From: Metasolibacillus meyeri | Lineage (GTDB): Bacteria; Bacillota; Bacilli; Bacillales_A; Planococcaceae | DNA: 58,374 nt | NCBI RefSeq assembly: GCF_003049505.1 | Contig: NZ_PYWN01000034.1 | Location: forward strand, 1-58,374 | Reading direction: 5' to 3' | Shown here: positions 35,559-43,439 of the stretch, in pieces | How positions within the stretch are numbered: the first letter of the stretch is position 1 | Layout of the letters: the number at the start of each line of letters is the position of its first letter | Notes under the pieces: generated by a model | Database searches by the model: none | Seen by the model: only the letters and a program-made list of their open reading frames with translations | Told to the model about the DNA's origin: nothing | Program-made: the position numbers and the translations under genes

Positions 35559-35587
35559 TTGAGAATAATCCTCATTTGTGTCATAAT
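35559..35587 (+). promoter_or_regulatory. Fur-controlled promoter of the heme-uptake operon
   Basis: TTGAGA (35559-35564), 17-bp spacer, CATAAT (35582-35587). A 7-1-7 dyad TGAGAAT-A-ATCCTCA (35560-35574) covers the -35, close to the Fur box TGATAAT-N-ATTATCA. Iron starvation should derepress the operon. Confidence 0.75.
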
Positions 35588-35624
35588 TGTGGAGGAAATA
35601 ATTATTTATAGGAGGACTAAAGCT

Positions 35625-36281
35625 GTGAAAAAGCTTTTTCTAAGTCTTTTTGTGCTTATGTTAGGAGCATTTCTACTTGCACCTAACTACTCTCATGCAC
35701 AATTGGCTGATGGAACATATAACATTCCGTATCAGGTAAATAAGCCAAGCAGTATTTCGGCTTCTATGGCGAACGATTATTTTTTAAAGCCTGCTCAAGT
35801 CATTGTGAAAAATGGCAAGGCGACTGTACAATTGACGATTAAAAATAGTGCATGGGTAACGGAATTTACCCCACCAGGTGGCGCGACAGTTATTAGTCAA
35901 AATGCAGGTGCTGATACGCGCGTTGTGCAATTTGCTGTAGCAAATTTATCAAACCCCGTAACAGTAGCAATGAAAATCGATATCGATGATATTAATTATC
36001 ATCATGGTTACAGTGTTGATTTTGTATTTGATGCAACAAGCATTCCACAAGCAAAAGAACAAAATACGCAAGCGAATACGGAATCATCAAAAGTTGTTAA
36101 AAATACAAGTAAGACACAAAACGCTTCAAATGCTGGCAGTAACGGAAATAAAGCTGACGAATCTGTGAGTGTGAATGAGCAAGTAGAGAATCCGCAAACA
36201 AGTGACTCACTACCATACCTTTTCATCTTCATGCTTATTGCTTCGGCGCTTGTATTTTATAAAGTAAGACAAAAAAATTAA
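35625..36281 (+). CDS. IsdC-like NEAT heme-binding protein, sortase B substrate
   Basis: 218 residues from GTG 35625 (GGAGG site). Sec signal to about residue 28, one NEAT domain (about 29-145), Ser/Asn-rich linker, sorting signal NPQTS (189-193), then a hydrophobic helix and basic tail. NEAT heme signature is intact: SISASMANDYF in the lip helix and Y125-x3-Y129 (YHHGY) on the heme-binding strand. Equivalent to IsdC, the central wall relay of heme. Sortase B is encoded four genes later. GTG start and Fur box fit iron-regulated expression. Confidence 0.9.
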   Translation: MKKLFLSLFVLMLGAFLLAPNYSHAQLADGTYNIPYQVNKPSSISASMANDYFLKPAQVIVKNGKATVQLTIKNSAWVTEFTPPGGATVISQNAGADTRVVQFAVANLSNPVTVAMKIDIDDINYHHGYSVDFVFDATSIPQAKEQNTQANTESSKVVKNTSKTQNASNAGSNGNKADESVSVNEQVENPQTSDSLPYLFIFMLIASALVFYKVRQKN

Positions 36282-36301
36282 TCCTTTGGGGGAAATACTA
36301 C

Positions 36302-38077
36302 ATGTCAAAATTTCAATCTCGCACTTCAAAAATTGCTTTAGCTTCAGTATTAGCAACATCAGCAATCATACCAGCAGTAGCAGCTTCAGCAGCTGAAACA
36401 ACACCATCACGCTCTATGCCAGATGGCAAATATACAATTGATTTCACAATTACAGATACGACACAGCAATTGGCGAAATACGTAAAAGGACCAGCTACAT
36501 TAATTATTGACGGCGGCAAATTTGCGATTCAACTATCAGCAGATGCTACTGTTATGAATATGTTAACAAAAGTAGAAGTGAACGGTGAAAACGTTATCCA
36601 AGAAGTAAATGGACAAAAAGTAATTCTTATTCCTGTGGAACGCCCAGGCGGTACAGTAAAAGGTGAAGGTACAGTAAAGGTTGGGGATAAAGAAATTCCA
36701 ACATCATTTGAATTAACACTAGACCCAACAACAATTAAAGCACCTGAGACAGCACCAGAAGAAAAGGTAGAATTTGTACCAGGTAAAACATTCAAGCAAG
36801 TTAAAGATGGCGAATATGCCATTACATTTGATGCATATGACCCAAAAACAAACAAAGGTGGCTATGCGGCAATTTCAAATCATCTTGAAAAAGATGCAAA
36901 ATTAATTGTTAAAGATGGAAAATATTCAGTACAATTAACAGTTACTGAAAAAGGTAGCCCGATGATTGCTGACTTAAAAGTGGCTGGTGCAGAGGCGGAA
37001 CTAGTATCAGAAGAAGGCAAAAAGGTTTATAACTTCGCAATTAACTCAATTAGCGATTTAGTAGAAGCAGAAATTCATGTTGTTGTAGCTGCTGCGAATA
37101 TGGATAAATGGTATCAATTCGGCTTTGCAATCGATACAGCGAATCTTGAATTACCAGAAGTAACAGAAGAAACACCAAATGTTGAGCAGCCTGTAGAAGC
37201 AGGAGAAGAGCTTCCACTATACATTTACAAAGACAAAACAAATGAAATTTCTGTAATGGCGACATATGTAAAACCGACTGTAACAGTGACAGAAACAGAA
37301 AATAACTTCCTGGTAGATTTAACATTTGTACAAGGTCAATATTTAAATAAATTGACTATTCAAGGCGCAACAATTGCTGACGAAAAAGTTGTTGAAGCTG
37401 GCGATAACACAACAAAAATTTATACAATTGAAACGACAAACTTAGACGCAGTTTATACAGCGACAGTTGATGTATCAGTAGATGCTGGTCCTGTAAAGTA
37501 TGATTCTGTATATCCTGTGCAATTACAATTTGGTGGTAAGAAAAATCCATTTACAGATATTACGAAGTTAGGTGACTATGGAAATATCGTAGCATTATAT
37601 TCTATCGGTCTGTTCAAGGAAGCAGACAAATTCAATCCGAATGGTAAAGTAAAACGCTCACAATTTGCTTTAATGTTAAACCGTTACTTAGAGCTAGACA
37701 CAACGGCGAAAAATCCATTTACAGATGTAACAAGCTTTGATGCAGAAACACAAAAAGCTGTGAATGCATTAAGCGCTTCAGGCATTATGAATGGTACATC
37801 TGCTACAACGTTTGCACCAACACAAGACATTACACGTCAACAAGCAGCGGTTATTATTTACCGCGTTTTAGAGAACGCAGGCTATAAAGCGACTGGTGCA
37901 AAAGTGCCGTTTAGCGATGTAAAAACTTCAAATAAAGAAGTGGAAACAGCGATTGCTGAGTTAAATGCATTAGGCATTATGACTGGTCATGAAGGCAAGT
38001 TTAACCCAACTAACACGTTAACACGTAGCCAAATGGCAAAAGTTATTTTAAATACACTTTATATGTTAGAATCTTAA
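36302..38077 (+). CDS. S-layer-anchored protein with three NEAT-like domains
   Basis: 591 residues: signal peptide (cleavage after about 31), three NEAT or NEAT-like domains (about 38-150, 170-285, 305-412), then three SLH domains (from about 415, 471 and 534; NPFTDI, NPFTDV and VPFSDV). The SLH part binds pyruvylated secondary cell-wall polymer. Only the third NEAT has the heme signature Y400-x3-Y404 (YDSVY). The first two lack it, so they may bind hemoprotein or other surface ligands. Comparable in plan to B. anthracis BslK. Confidence 0.88.
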   Translation: MSKFQSRTSKIALASVLATSAIIPAVAASAAETTPSRSMPDGKYTIDFTITDTTQQLAKYVKGPATLIIDGGKFAIQLSADATVMNMLTKVEVNGENVIQEVNGQKVILIPVERPGGTVKGEGTVKVGDKEIPTSFELTLDPTTIKAPETAPEEKVEFVPGKTFKQVKDGEYAITFDAYDPKTNKGGYAAISNHLEKDAKLIVKDGKYSVQLTVTEKGSPMIADLKVAGAEAELVSEEGKKVYNFAINSISDLVEAEIHVVVAAANMDKWYQFGFAIDTANLELPEVTEETPNVEQPVEAGEELPLYIYKDKTNEISVMATYVKPTVTVTETENNFLVDLTFVQGQYLNKLTIQGATIADEKVVEAGDNTTKIYTIETTNLDAVYTATVDVSVDAGPVKYDSVYPVQLQFGGKKNPFTDITKLGDYGNIVALYSIGLFKEADKFNPNGKVKRSQFALMLNRYLELDTTAKNPFTDVTSFDAETQKAVNALSASGIMNGTSATTFAPTQDITRQQAAVIIYRVLENAGYKATGAKVPFSDVKTSNKEVETAIAELNALGIMTGHEGKFNPTNTLTRSQMAKVILNTLYMLES

Positions 38078-38093
38078 GAGAATAGTGTAAAGA

Positions 38094-38128
38094 GCTGGCT
38101 TCCTCTCAATTTATGAGGGGGAGCCGCT
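38094..38128 (+). other. intercistronic hairpin
   Basis: AGCTGGCTTCCTCTC / GAGGGGGAGCCGCT arms after the S-layer NEAT gene, no U-run. Probably protects or divides the operon mRNA. Confidence 0.5.
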
Positions 38129-38136
38129 GTTGTTAT

Positions 38137-38190
38137 CTTGATTCAGCGGGTGTATATCAAGCTAAGAAACAATCCGCCCATTGAATCAAG
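38137..38190 (+). repeat. long-loop inverted repeat before isdE
   Basis: CTTGATTCAGCGGG and CCCATTGAATCAAG pair over 13 of 14 positions. Its right arm resembles CCCATTGAATAAAGGTA at 22129 in the yjbL-yjbM gap. Confidence 0.55.
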
Positions 38191-38216
38191 GTAAAACAAA
38201 AGAAAGGAAGCTAAAC

Positions 38217-39110
38217 ATGAAAAAATACGTAGCATTTTTATTGCTTGTAGCGATTATGTTGCTTGCTGCTTGCGGTAATAAAGAAGAGGAACCAGAGCAG
38301 CAAAAAGACATTGCTACAGAGGAAAAGCCACAAGAGGATTACCGCATTGTAGCTGGAACAGTTGTGGTAGCAGATATTATGGATCAGTTAGAGCTTGAAG
38401 CAATTGCTGTACCAGATACAGTAAAGCAGTTGCCTACTCGCTTCGAGGGCTTACCGTCTATCGGCAATGCGATGCAGCCTGATATGGAAATCATTAAATC
38501 GCTAAATCCGACAGAGGTATTATCTGTTTCAACATTGGAATATGATTTAGCACCAATATTTGAACAGTTGAACGTTCCTGTCGATTTTGTTGATTTAACG
38601 AGTATCGACACGATGCTTTCTGAAATTGAGGAGCTAGGGAATCGCTATAATCGTATAGAGCAGGCGAAGGTGCTAATTGACAAGTTGAAAAATGAAATGG
38701 CACAAGTTGAGAACATTGCGAGTGAACATGAGCAGCCGAGCGTGCTAATTTTACTAGGTGTACCAGGTAGTTATTTAGTTGCAACGGAGCACTCTTATGC
38801 AGGGGATTTAGTGAAGAGAGCTGGCGCTGTCAATGTGATGACTGGTCAGGAAGCGGAGTATTTAGCATCGAATACAGAGCATTTATACAATAGCAATCCT
38901 GATATTATTTTACGTATGGCACATGGGATGCCAGATGAAGTAATTAAAATGTTTGATGAGGAATTTAAAACGAATGATGTGTGGAAGCATTTTAATGCGG
39001 TAAAAAATAATCGTGTATATGATTTAGATGAGGAATTATTTGGTACGACAGCGGCATTAAATATGTCGGAGGCATTGCAACATTTAATCGAAATCTTTTA
39101 TGAACAGTAA
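38217..39110 (+). CDS. isdE: heme ABC transporter substrate-binding lipoprotein (IsdE-like)
   Basis: 297 residues from ATG 38217 (GAAAGGAAG site). Lipoprotein signal with LLAACG lipobox. FecB/BtuF-type binding fold: an N-lobe with YRIVAGTVVVADIMDQL and a C-lobe with helical linker. Context (NEAT proteins, permease, ATPase, sortase B) makes heme the likely ligand. Membrane-tethered acceptor from the NEAT relay. Confidence 0.88.
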   Translation: MKKYVAFLLLVAIMLLAACGNKEEEPEQQKDIATEEKPQEDYRIVAGTVVVADIMDQLELEAIAVPDTVKQLPTRFEGLPSIGNAMQPDMEIIKSLNPTEVLSVSTLEYDLAPIFEQLNVPVDFVDLTSIDTMLSEIEELGNRYNRIEQAKVLIDKLKNEMAQVENIASEHEQPSVLILLGVPGSYLVATEHSYAGDLVKRAGAVNVMTGQEAEYLASNTEHLYNSNPDIILRMAHGMPDEVIKMFDEEFKTNDVWKHFNAVKNNRVYDLDEELFGTTAALNMSEALQHLIEIFYEQ

Positions 39111-39124
39111 GGTGTTGTGGCGTA

Positions 39125-40087
39125 ATGAAAAAAATAATTAGCACTGTTGTCATTGCTATACTCTTAGTAGTGACAGCGATTTTCGCTGCAACAACAGGCA
39201 GCATTAAAATGGGATTTTGGGAATTTATAAGCGCATTATTTGATGTGAACAATGAAACGATGGCGGCGATTCGAGATTTGCGCTTCCCGCGTATTATTGT
39301 GGCTATTTTTGCGGGTGCTGCTTTATCTGTAGCAGGTGCTTTATTGCAAGCCATTATGCGAAATCCGCTTGCTGATGCAGGTGTAATCGGTATTTCTTCT
39401 GGTGCAGCGTTTACGAAGCTATTTATCGTGTCTGTTGTGCCAACATTGTTTTTTATGACACCGATTTTTGCATTTATTGGTGGAGCAATTGCATGCTTTT
39501 TAGTATTTGCGCTCGCTTGGAAATCTGGCTTAAATCCATTGCGCTTAATTTTAGTAGGTATCGCCATCAATGCAATGTTTACTGGACTAACGGAAGCATT
39601 TATTAGCTTTGGGGGCTCTTTAAATGCTTCAGCTAGCAGTGTGCTTGGCTCAAGCCTAGCATTTAAAACATGGGATGATGTAACGATACTTGCGATTTAC
39701 GGCTCCATTGGCTTACTGCTTGCATTTGTCATGTACTCGTGGTGCAATGTGCTCGCGTTATCTGATAAAACGGCACAAAGTATCGGCTTTAACGTAACAT
39801 TGGCACGTTTAGCAATTGCAGCAGTTGCTGTATTATTATCAGCCATCTCAGTCGTAGTTGCAGGCGTGATTGCCTTTGTTGGCTTGCTTGTACCACATAT
39901 TGCACGTCGCATCGTTGGACATGACCATAAAGTGCTGTTACCTTTTACAGCGTTGCTTGGTGCATTTATTATTTTATTAGCAGATACAATCGGGCGTACA
40001 ATGATTGCACCGTTAGAAATACCTGCCTCAACAATTATGGCGATTATTGGCGGGCCATTTTTAATATTTTTACTGAGAAAAGGGTGA
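39125..40087 (+). CDS. isdF: heme ABC transporter permease (FecCD/IsdF-like)
   Basis: 320 residues, about nine to ten membrane helices. FecCD family landmarks: LRFPRIIVAIFAGAALSVAGALLQAIMRNPLADAGVIGISSGAAF and GVIAFVGLLVPHIARRIVGHDHKVLLPF, the latter being the coupling region for the ATPase. 14 bp after isdE and 4 bp before the ATPase. Confidence 0.93.
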   Translation: MKKIISTVVIAILLVVTAIFAATTGSIKMGFWEFISALFDVNNETMAAIRDLRFPRIIVAIFAGAALSVAGALLQAIMRNPLADAGVIGISSGAAFTKLFIVSVVPTLFFMTPIFAFIGGAIACFLVFALAWKSGLNPLRLILVGIAINAMFTGLTEAFISFGGSLNASASSVLGSSLAFKTWDDVTILAIYGSIGLLLAFVMYSWCNVLALSDKTAQSIGFNVTLARLAIAAVAVLLSAISVVVAGVIAFVGLLVPHIARRIVGHDHKVLLPFTALLGAFIILLADTIGRTMIAPLEIPASTIMAIIGGPFLIFLLRKG

Positions 40088-40091
40088 TGTT

Positions 40092-40862
40092 GTGGAATTG
40101 CAAAAAATTATGGTCTCACATGATGGTAAAAAGCAGCATTTACAAGATGTATCAACATCGATACAGCGTGGCAAAATAACGACGATTATTGGACCGAATG
40201 GCTGTGGCAAATCAACGTTATTAAATGTAATGGCACGCAATCATTCTCCGTTACAAGGCAAGGCGATGTTGGATAATAAAGATTTAGTTCATTATAAACC
40301 AAAGGAATTTGCCCAAAAGTTTGCGATTGTTTATCAGCAAAATGACATTCCGCAAGATTTGACCGTAGAAAAACTTGTGAGCTATGGGCGTATACCTTAT
40401 CATTCCTTGATGAAAAAAAATGAAGCGAAAGATCAACAAGCGGTCGATTGGGCATTAGCATGTACAAGTTTAAGTGAAAAGCGTGATTGCGATTTATCGG
40501 CATTATCAGGTGGAGAAAGACAGCGTGTATGGATTGCGATGGCATTAGCGCAGCAAAGCGAACTATTATGCTTAGATGAGCCGACAACTTATTTAGATAT
40601 TTATTATCAGCTAGAACTGTTAGAACTAGTGAAGGAATTGAATGAGCAGCACGATTTAACGATTGTGATGGTGTTACATGATATTAACCAAGCGATTCGC
40701 TACAGTGACCATATACTTTTAATGAGCGCAGGGCGCATTGTGGCAGAGGGCGCACCACATGATGTTATTACAAAGCAAACGATAAAGGACGTATATGGCG
40801 TTGAGGCAGTTTTTCATGAAGATACGGAGCTCGGTTTGTATATGGTACCAATCGGTATTTAA
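40092..40862 (+). CDS. heme ABC transporter ATP-binding protein (FecE-like)
   Basis: 256 residues, GTG start. Walker A GPNGCGKST, Q-loop VYQQND, ABC signature LSGGERQRVWIAMALAQQ, Walker B LLCLDEPTTYLD, H-loop VLHDINQ. Complete iron-chelate/heme ATPase. An ATPase encoded in the operon fits because some staphylococcal Isd systems rely on one encoded elsewhere. Confidence 0.94.
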   Translation: MELQKIMVSHDGKKQHLQDVSTSIQRGKITTIIGPNGCGKSTLLNVMARNHSPLQGKAMLDNKDLVHYKPKEFAQKFAIVYQQNDIPQDLTVEKLVSYGRIPYHSLMKKNEAKDQQAVDWALACTSLSEKRDCDLSALSGGERQRVWIAMALAQQSELLCLDEPTTYLDIYYQLELLELVKELNEQHDLTIVMVLHDINQAIRYSDHILLMSAGRIVAEGAPHDVITKQTIKDVYGVEAVFHEDTELGLYMVPIGI

Positions 40863-40875
40863 GGAGGACGATTAT

Positions 40876-41583
40876 ATGAAGGGGAAAGTGATTCAAACCA
40901 TTTGTATAATCGTTTTTATTGTTTCTACTATAGGGCTTGTACGCTATTTTTATAGCTATAAGCAGGTTGAGCAGGAGCTTCGGCAAGTACAGGAAGTGTA
41001 TGAAGAGGCGTCTAGTGAAGAAGTTGAGGTCGACACAAAGTTTATCGAGTTGCAAAAAATCAATTCTGACATTGTTGGCTGGCTGCGTTTAGAAGGCTCA
41101 CAGCTCGATAACCCTATATTACAAACAGATAATAATGATTTTTACTTATCTCATAATTATGCTGGTGAAAAAAGCCGTGCGGGTAGCGTGTTTATGGATT
41201 ATCGTAATGGGGTAGATGCGCGACATACGATTTTGTATGGGCATGTGATGCGCAATGGAACAATGTTTGGAGAGCTTGCGAAATTTGCTGAGCAGCAATA
41301 TGCGGAAGCACATTCTTATTTTATTTATGAAACACCGAAAGTAAGCTATCGACTTGAAGTGTTTGCTGCCTATGAGACGACAATTGATTTTTATTATATT
41401 GAAACAGAATTTACGGATGCGTCATATGCAGAGTTTTTGCAGACAATTCAACAAAAATCGCTAATCGCTATGCCTGTTACGGTGACAACAAATGACAAAA
41501 TTATGACCTTGTCTACATGTACGACATCGCCAAATGACCATGAACGTTTTGTTGTACATGCAAAAATAGTTGTAGAAAAATAA
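40876..41583 (+). CDS. srtB: class B sortase
   Basis: 235 residues from ATG 40876 (AAGGAGGACG site); a longer frame into the ATPase is rejected. N-terminal membrane anchor (about 5-26), then the sortase barrel with H123 (LYGHVM), C215 (TLSTCT) and R224 (ERFVVHAK). Class B by context and NPQTS-type partner. Anchors the IsdC-like protein to peptidoglycan. Last gene of the Fur operon. Confidence 0.93.
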   Translation: MKGKVIQTICIIVFIVSTIGLVRYFYSYKQVEQELRQVQEVYEEASSEEVEVDTKFIELQKINSDIVGWLRLEGSQLDNPILQTDNNDFYLSHNYAGEKSRAGSVFMDYRNGVDARHTILYGHVMRNGTMFGELAKFAEQQYAEAHSYFIYETPKVSYRLEVFAAYETTIDFYYIETEFTDASYAEFLQTIQQKSLIAMPVTVTTNDKIMTLSTCTTSPNDHERFVVHAKIVVEK

Positions 41584-41600
41584 ATCTCGAATTCGAAATA
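41583..41600. promoter_or_regulatory. MhqR-like palindrome 1
   Basis: AATCTCGAATTCGAAATA, 16 of 18 positions of the ideal palindrome TATCTCGAATTCGAGATA recalled for MhqR. It lies just upstream of the yceI -35 box and overlaps the srtB stop. Confidence 0.65.
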
Positions 41601-41606
41601 TTTTTG

Positions 41607-41635
41607 TTGACGCACAGAAAAGCATGGACTATACT
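41607..41635 (+). promoter_or_regulatory. promoter of the YceI-family gene
   Basis: TTGACG (41607-41612), 17-bp spacer, TATACT (41630-41635). Leader of about 150 nt follows. Confidence 0.72.
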
Positions 41636-41755
41636 AAAATTACAAATAGAAAGTCATAAAGTTCAGCCGTTTTACATATATAACTTATTGTATGATGTTT
41701 AACATCGAAACAAAAAGGGGATATGCAAGTTGTAGGCTGCTTTATTTTTAAACTA

Positions 41756-41773
41756 TATCTTGAATTCGAGATA
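41756..41773. promoter_or_regulatory. MhqR-like palindrome 2
   Basis: TATCTTGAATTCGAGATA, 17 of 18 positions match the palindrome TATCTCGAATTCGAGATA. It sits just before the AGGAGGG ribosome-binding site, about 120 nt into the leader. Confidence 0.75.
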
Positions 41774-41793
41774 AAAACAGGAGGGTTTTATTT

Positions 41794-42318
41794 ATGACAA
41801 ACTGGACAGTAGACCAATCACACTCAAGTATCGGATTTAGCGTAAAACACATGATGGTATCAAAGGTAAAAGGAGGATTCGATTCTTATTCAGCACAAAT
41901 TGAAGCGGCTGATTTGGCGGACTTATCAACTGCTAATATTTCATTTACGATTGATACAGCGAGCATTAACACACGTAACGAAGATCGTGATAACCATTTA
42001 AAATCAGCAGATTTCTTTGATGCGGAGCAGTTTCCAACGATTACATTCCAATCAACGGCAGTCGAAAAATCAGGTGATGATTATAAAGTAACAGGTGACT
42101 TAACAATTAAGGATGTAACGAAGCCTGTCACATTCGAAGTGGAATTCAACGGCAAAGGCACAAACCCTTGGGGACAAGAAGTATATGGCTTTGAAGCAGA
42201 AGCGAAAATCAATCGTGAAGAATTTGGCTTAACATGGAACGCAGCACTTGAAACAGGTGGCGTGCTTGTCGGAAAAGACATTAAAATTTCAGTTGAACTA
42301 GAAGTGAATCCTGCGTAA
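41794..42318 (+). CDS. YceI-family polyisoprenoid-binding-type protein
   Basis: 174 residues, lipocalin-like YceI fold. WTVDQSHSSIGFSVKHMMVSKVKGGF, the ADFFDAEQFPTITFQST segment and EEFGLTWNAALETGGVLVGKDIKI are family hallmarks. No signal peptide, so cytosolic. YceI proteins bind isoprenoid or amphipathic small molecules. The quinone/electrophile-type palindromes upstream hint at a quinone-stress role; this link is inference. Confidence 0.88.
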   Translation: MTNWTVDQSHSSIGFSVKHMMVSKVKGGFDSYSAQIEAADLADLSTANISFTIDTASINTRNEDRDNHLKSADFFDAEQFPTITFQSTAVEKSGDDYKVTGDLTIKDVTKPVTFEVEFNGKGTNPWGQEVYGFEAEAKINREEFGLTWNAALETGGVLVGKDIKISVELEVNPA

Positions 42319-42397
42319 ATTATAAGTCGAAAGTCGTGTTTCGCTCATAAGATGGAGAAACTCGCTTATTGAACTTGTATATTCGCTCATGAAAATG

Positions 42398-42437
42398 AAA
42401 AAGCGAGGAATCTAACTGGAGATTCCTCGCTTTTTTA
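42398..42437 (+). terminator. intrinsic terminator after the YceI gene
   Basis: 16-bp arms AAAAAGCGAGGAATCT / AGATTCCTCGCTTTTT, 6-nt loop, T-run. The minus-strand gene ends at its right edge, so it may serve both. Confidence 0.9.
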
Positions 42438-42917
42438 ATGCTGCTCATAATTTTTTGCAATTGAAGCTAAATTATTATGTGTTACTGTGGAAAGCTGGTC
42501 AAGCCCAGCACGGTCAAATGTCATGGATAGTGCAATTTGATTTTTATTTTTTACAGGCTGCTGCCAAATAAATGTGAATTCTGCAATTTGTGATTCATCA
42601 GCTATTTTGACGAGCATATTGTAGCTATCCTTTAGTAATGTATCGAGTGACATAAACTCGGAGCTTTGCATTTCGAGCATGACCGTTTCGCCATCTGGCT
42701 TTGGCGTTACTTGGATATCAAGAATCGCATTTTCCAGTTGCTGGTCCTTTGTCATTTCCTCAATGGTGCGCATCGTTGCATAGCCTGGTGTATTTTCTAA
42801 AGCGAGTTCTTCAACGGCTTGTTCAGGGTTTTCATTTTTGGAGAAAGAAAAGCCTGAAATGCCGACTATAATAAAAACAACTAATAAGAATAAGTAAATG
42901 TTAACGAACTTTTTCAT
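42435..42917 (-). CDS. membrane-anchored hypothetical protein
   Basis: 160 residues from ATG 42917 (AAGGGATGG site; the ATG 42926 overlaps that site). One N-terminal transmembrane helix (about 5-24), then an extracytoplasmic mixed alpha/beta part with no cysteine and no motif I know. It may be a small secreted or membrane-facing sensor. It is transcribed behind a hairpin-rich leader with its own terminator-like stem, so expression is probably attenuated. Confidence 0.6.
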   Translation of the reverse strand: MKKFVNIYLFLLVVFIIVGISGFSFSKNENPEQAVEELALENTPGYATMRTIEEMTKDQQLENAILDIQVTPKPDGETVMLEMQSSEFMSLDTLLKDSYNMLVKIADESQIAEFTFIWQQPVKNKNQIALSMTFDRAGLDQLSTVTHNNLASIAKNYEQH

Positions 42918-42944
42918 TGTAACCATCCCTTACACTTGAAAGAA

Positions 42945-43036
42945 TATGAAAAAGACCCCACAGCAATCCGTGCCGTTCAAAGGGGTCTTTTGTGTGTACT
43001 AGTTGTTCCGACTAATACACTAGGTTTGGCACCTAG
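42945..43036 (-). ncRNA. structured leader or small RNA with terminator
   Basis: From the promoter at 43043-43071 the minus-strand transcript forms hairpin CACTAGGT-GCCAA-ACCTAGTG. A competing stem GTGTATTAGT / ACTAGTACAC reuses its last bases. A terminator with GACCCC / GGGGTC arms and TTTTT follows (to about 42948). About 90 nt in all, ahead of the 42917 gene. It matches none of the riboswitch classes I can recall. Confidence 0.6.
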
Positions 43037-43042
43037 TGACAA

Positions 43043-43071
43043 ATTATAAGGGATTTTGTAGAAAAAATCAA
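43043..43071 (-). promoter_or_regulatory. sigma-A promoter of the structured leader
   Basis: On the minus strand: TTGATT (43066-43071), 17-bp spacer, TATAAT (43043-43048). Confidence 0.75.
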
Positions 43072-43083
43072 TGAAATATAGAA

Positions 43084-43113
43084 AAAGAACTGTCCATTTT
43101 GGATAGCTCTTTT
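43084..43113. terminator. terminator-like hairpin
   Basis: AGAACTGTCC / GGATAGCTCT arms with ATTTT loop, T-rich on both sides. Could close the small minus-strand gene at 43270. Confidence 0.6.
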
Positions 43114-43222
43114 ATATGTTGAGGGGAAATTCCATCCCGTATTAACAGTTTTTTTGTATTGAAAATAAAGTGGCAGGTATAAGACCTCTACTTCAAAATT
43201 AGAAATGGAGTGAAGGGGGAGA

Positions 43223-43259
43223 CAGTCCGTGAAGGACGTGCAAAAATTTCCACGGACTG
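43223..43259 (-). other. hairpin just after the small minus-strand gene
   Basis: CAGTCCGTG / CACGGACTG perfect 9-bp arms, 10 nt after the stop. No U-tract. Confidence 0.5.
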
Positions 43260-43269
43260 AAAATTCACT

Positions 43270-43419
43270 TTATAATGATTGCAGTTCTTCTTGTTGTAAA
43301 GGCGGCATAGTAAAATATAAAAATGATTCATCTTCAAGTTCTAGCAGCTTTTGTTCATTAACACCGATTGATAAAGGTCCCGAAAAAATTGCTTCCCACC
43401 ATGTTTCAGTCATAATCAT
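43270..43419 (-). CDS. small acidic protein, 49 aa
   Basis: ATG 43419 with a strong CAAGGAGGCA site 7 nt upstream opens a 49-codon frame: MIMTETWWEAIFSGPLSIGV, then an E/L-rich half ending in LQQEELQSL. Composition (Trp pair, acidic) looks like a real small regulatory or interaction protein, not random sequence. I do not recognise the family. It has a hairpin right after the stop and a further terminator-like stem beyond. Confidence 0.6.
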   Translation of the reverse strand: MIMTETWWEAIFSGPLSIGVNEQKLLELEDESFLYFTMPPLQQEELQSL

Positions 43420-43439
43420 TGAAATTGCCTCCTTGTCGA

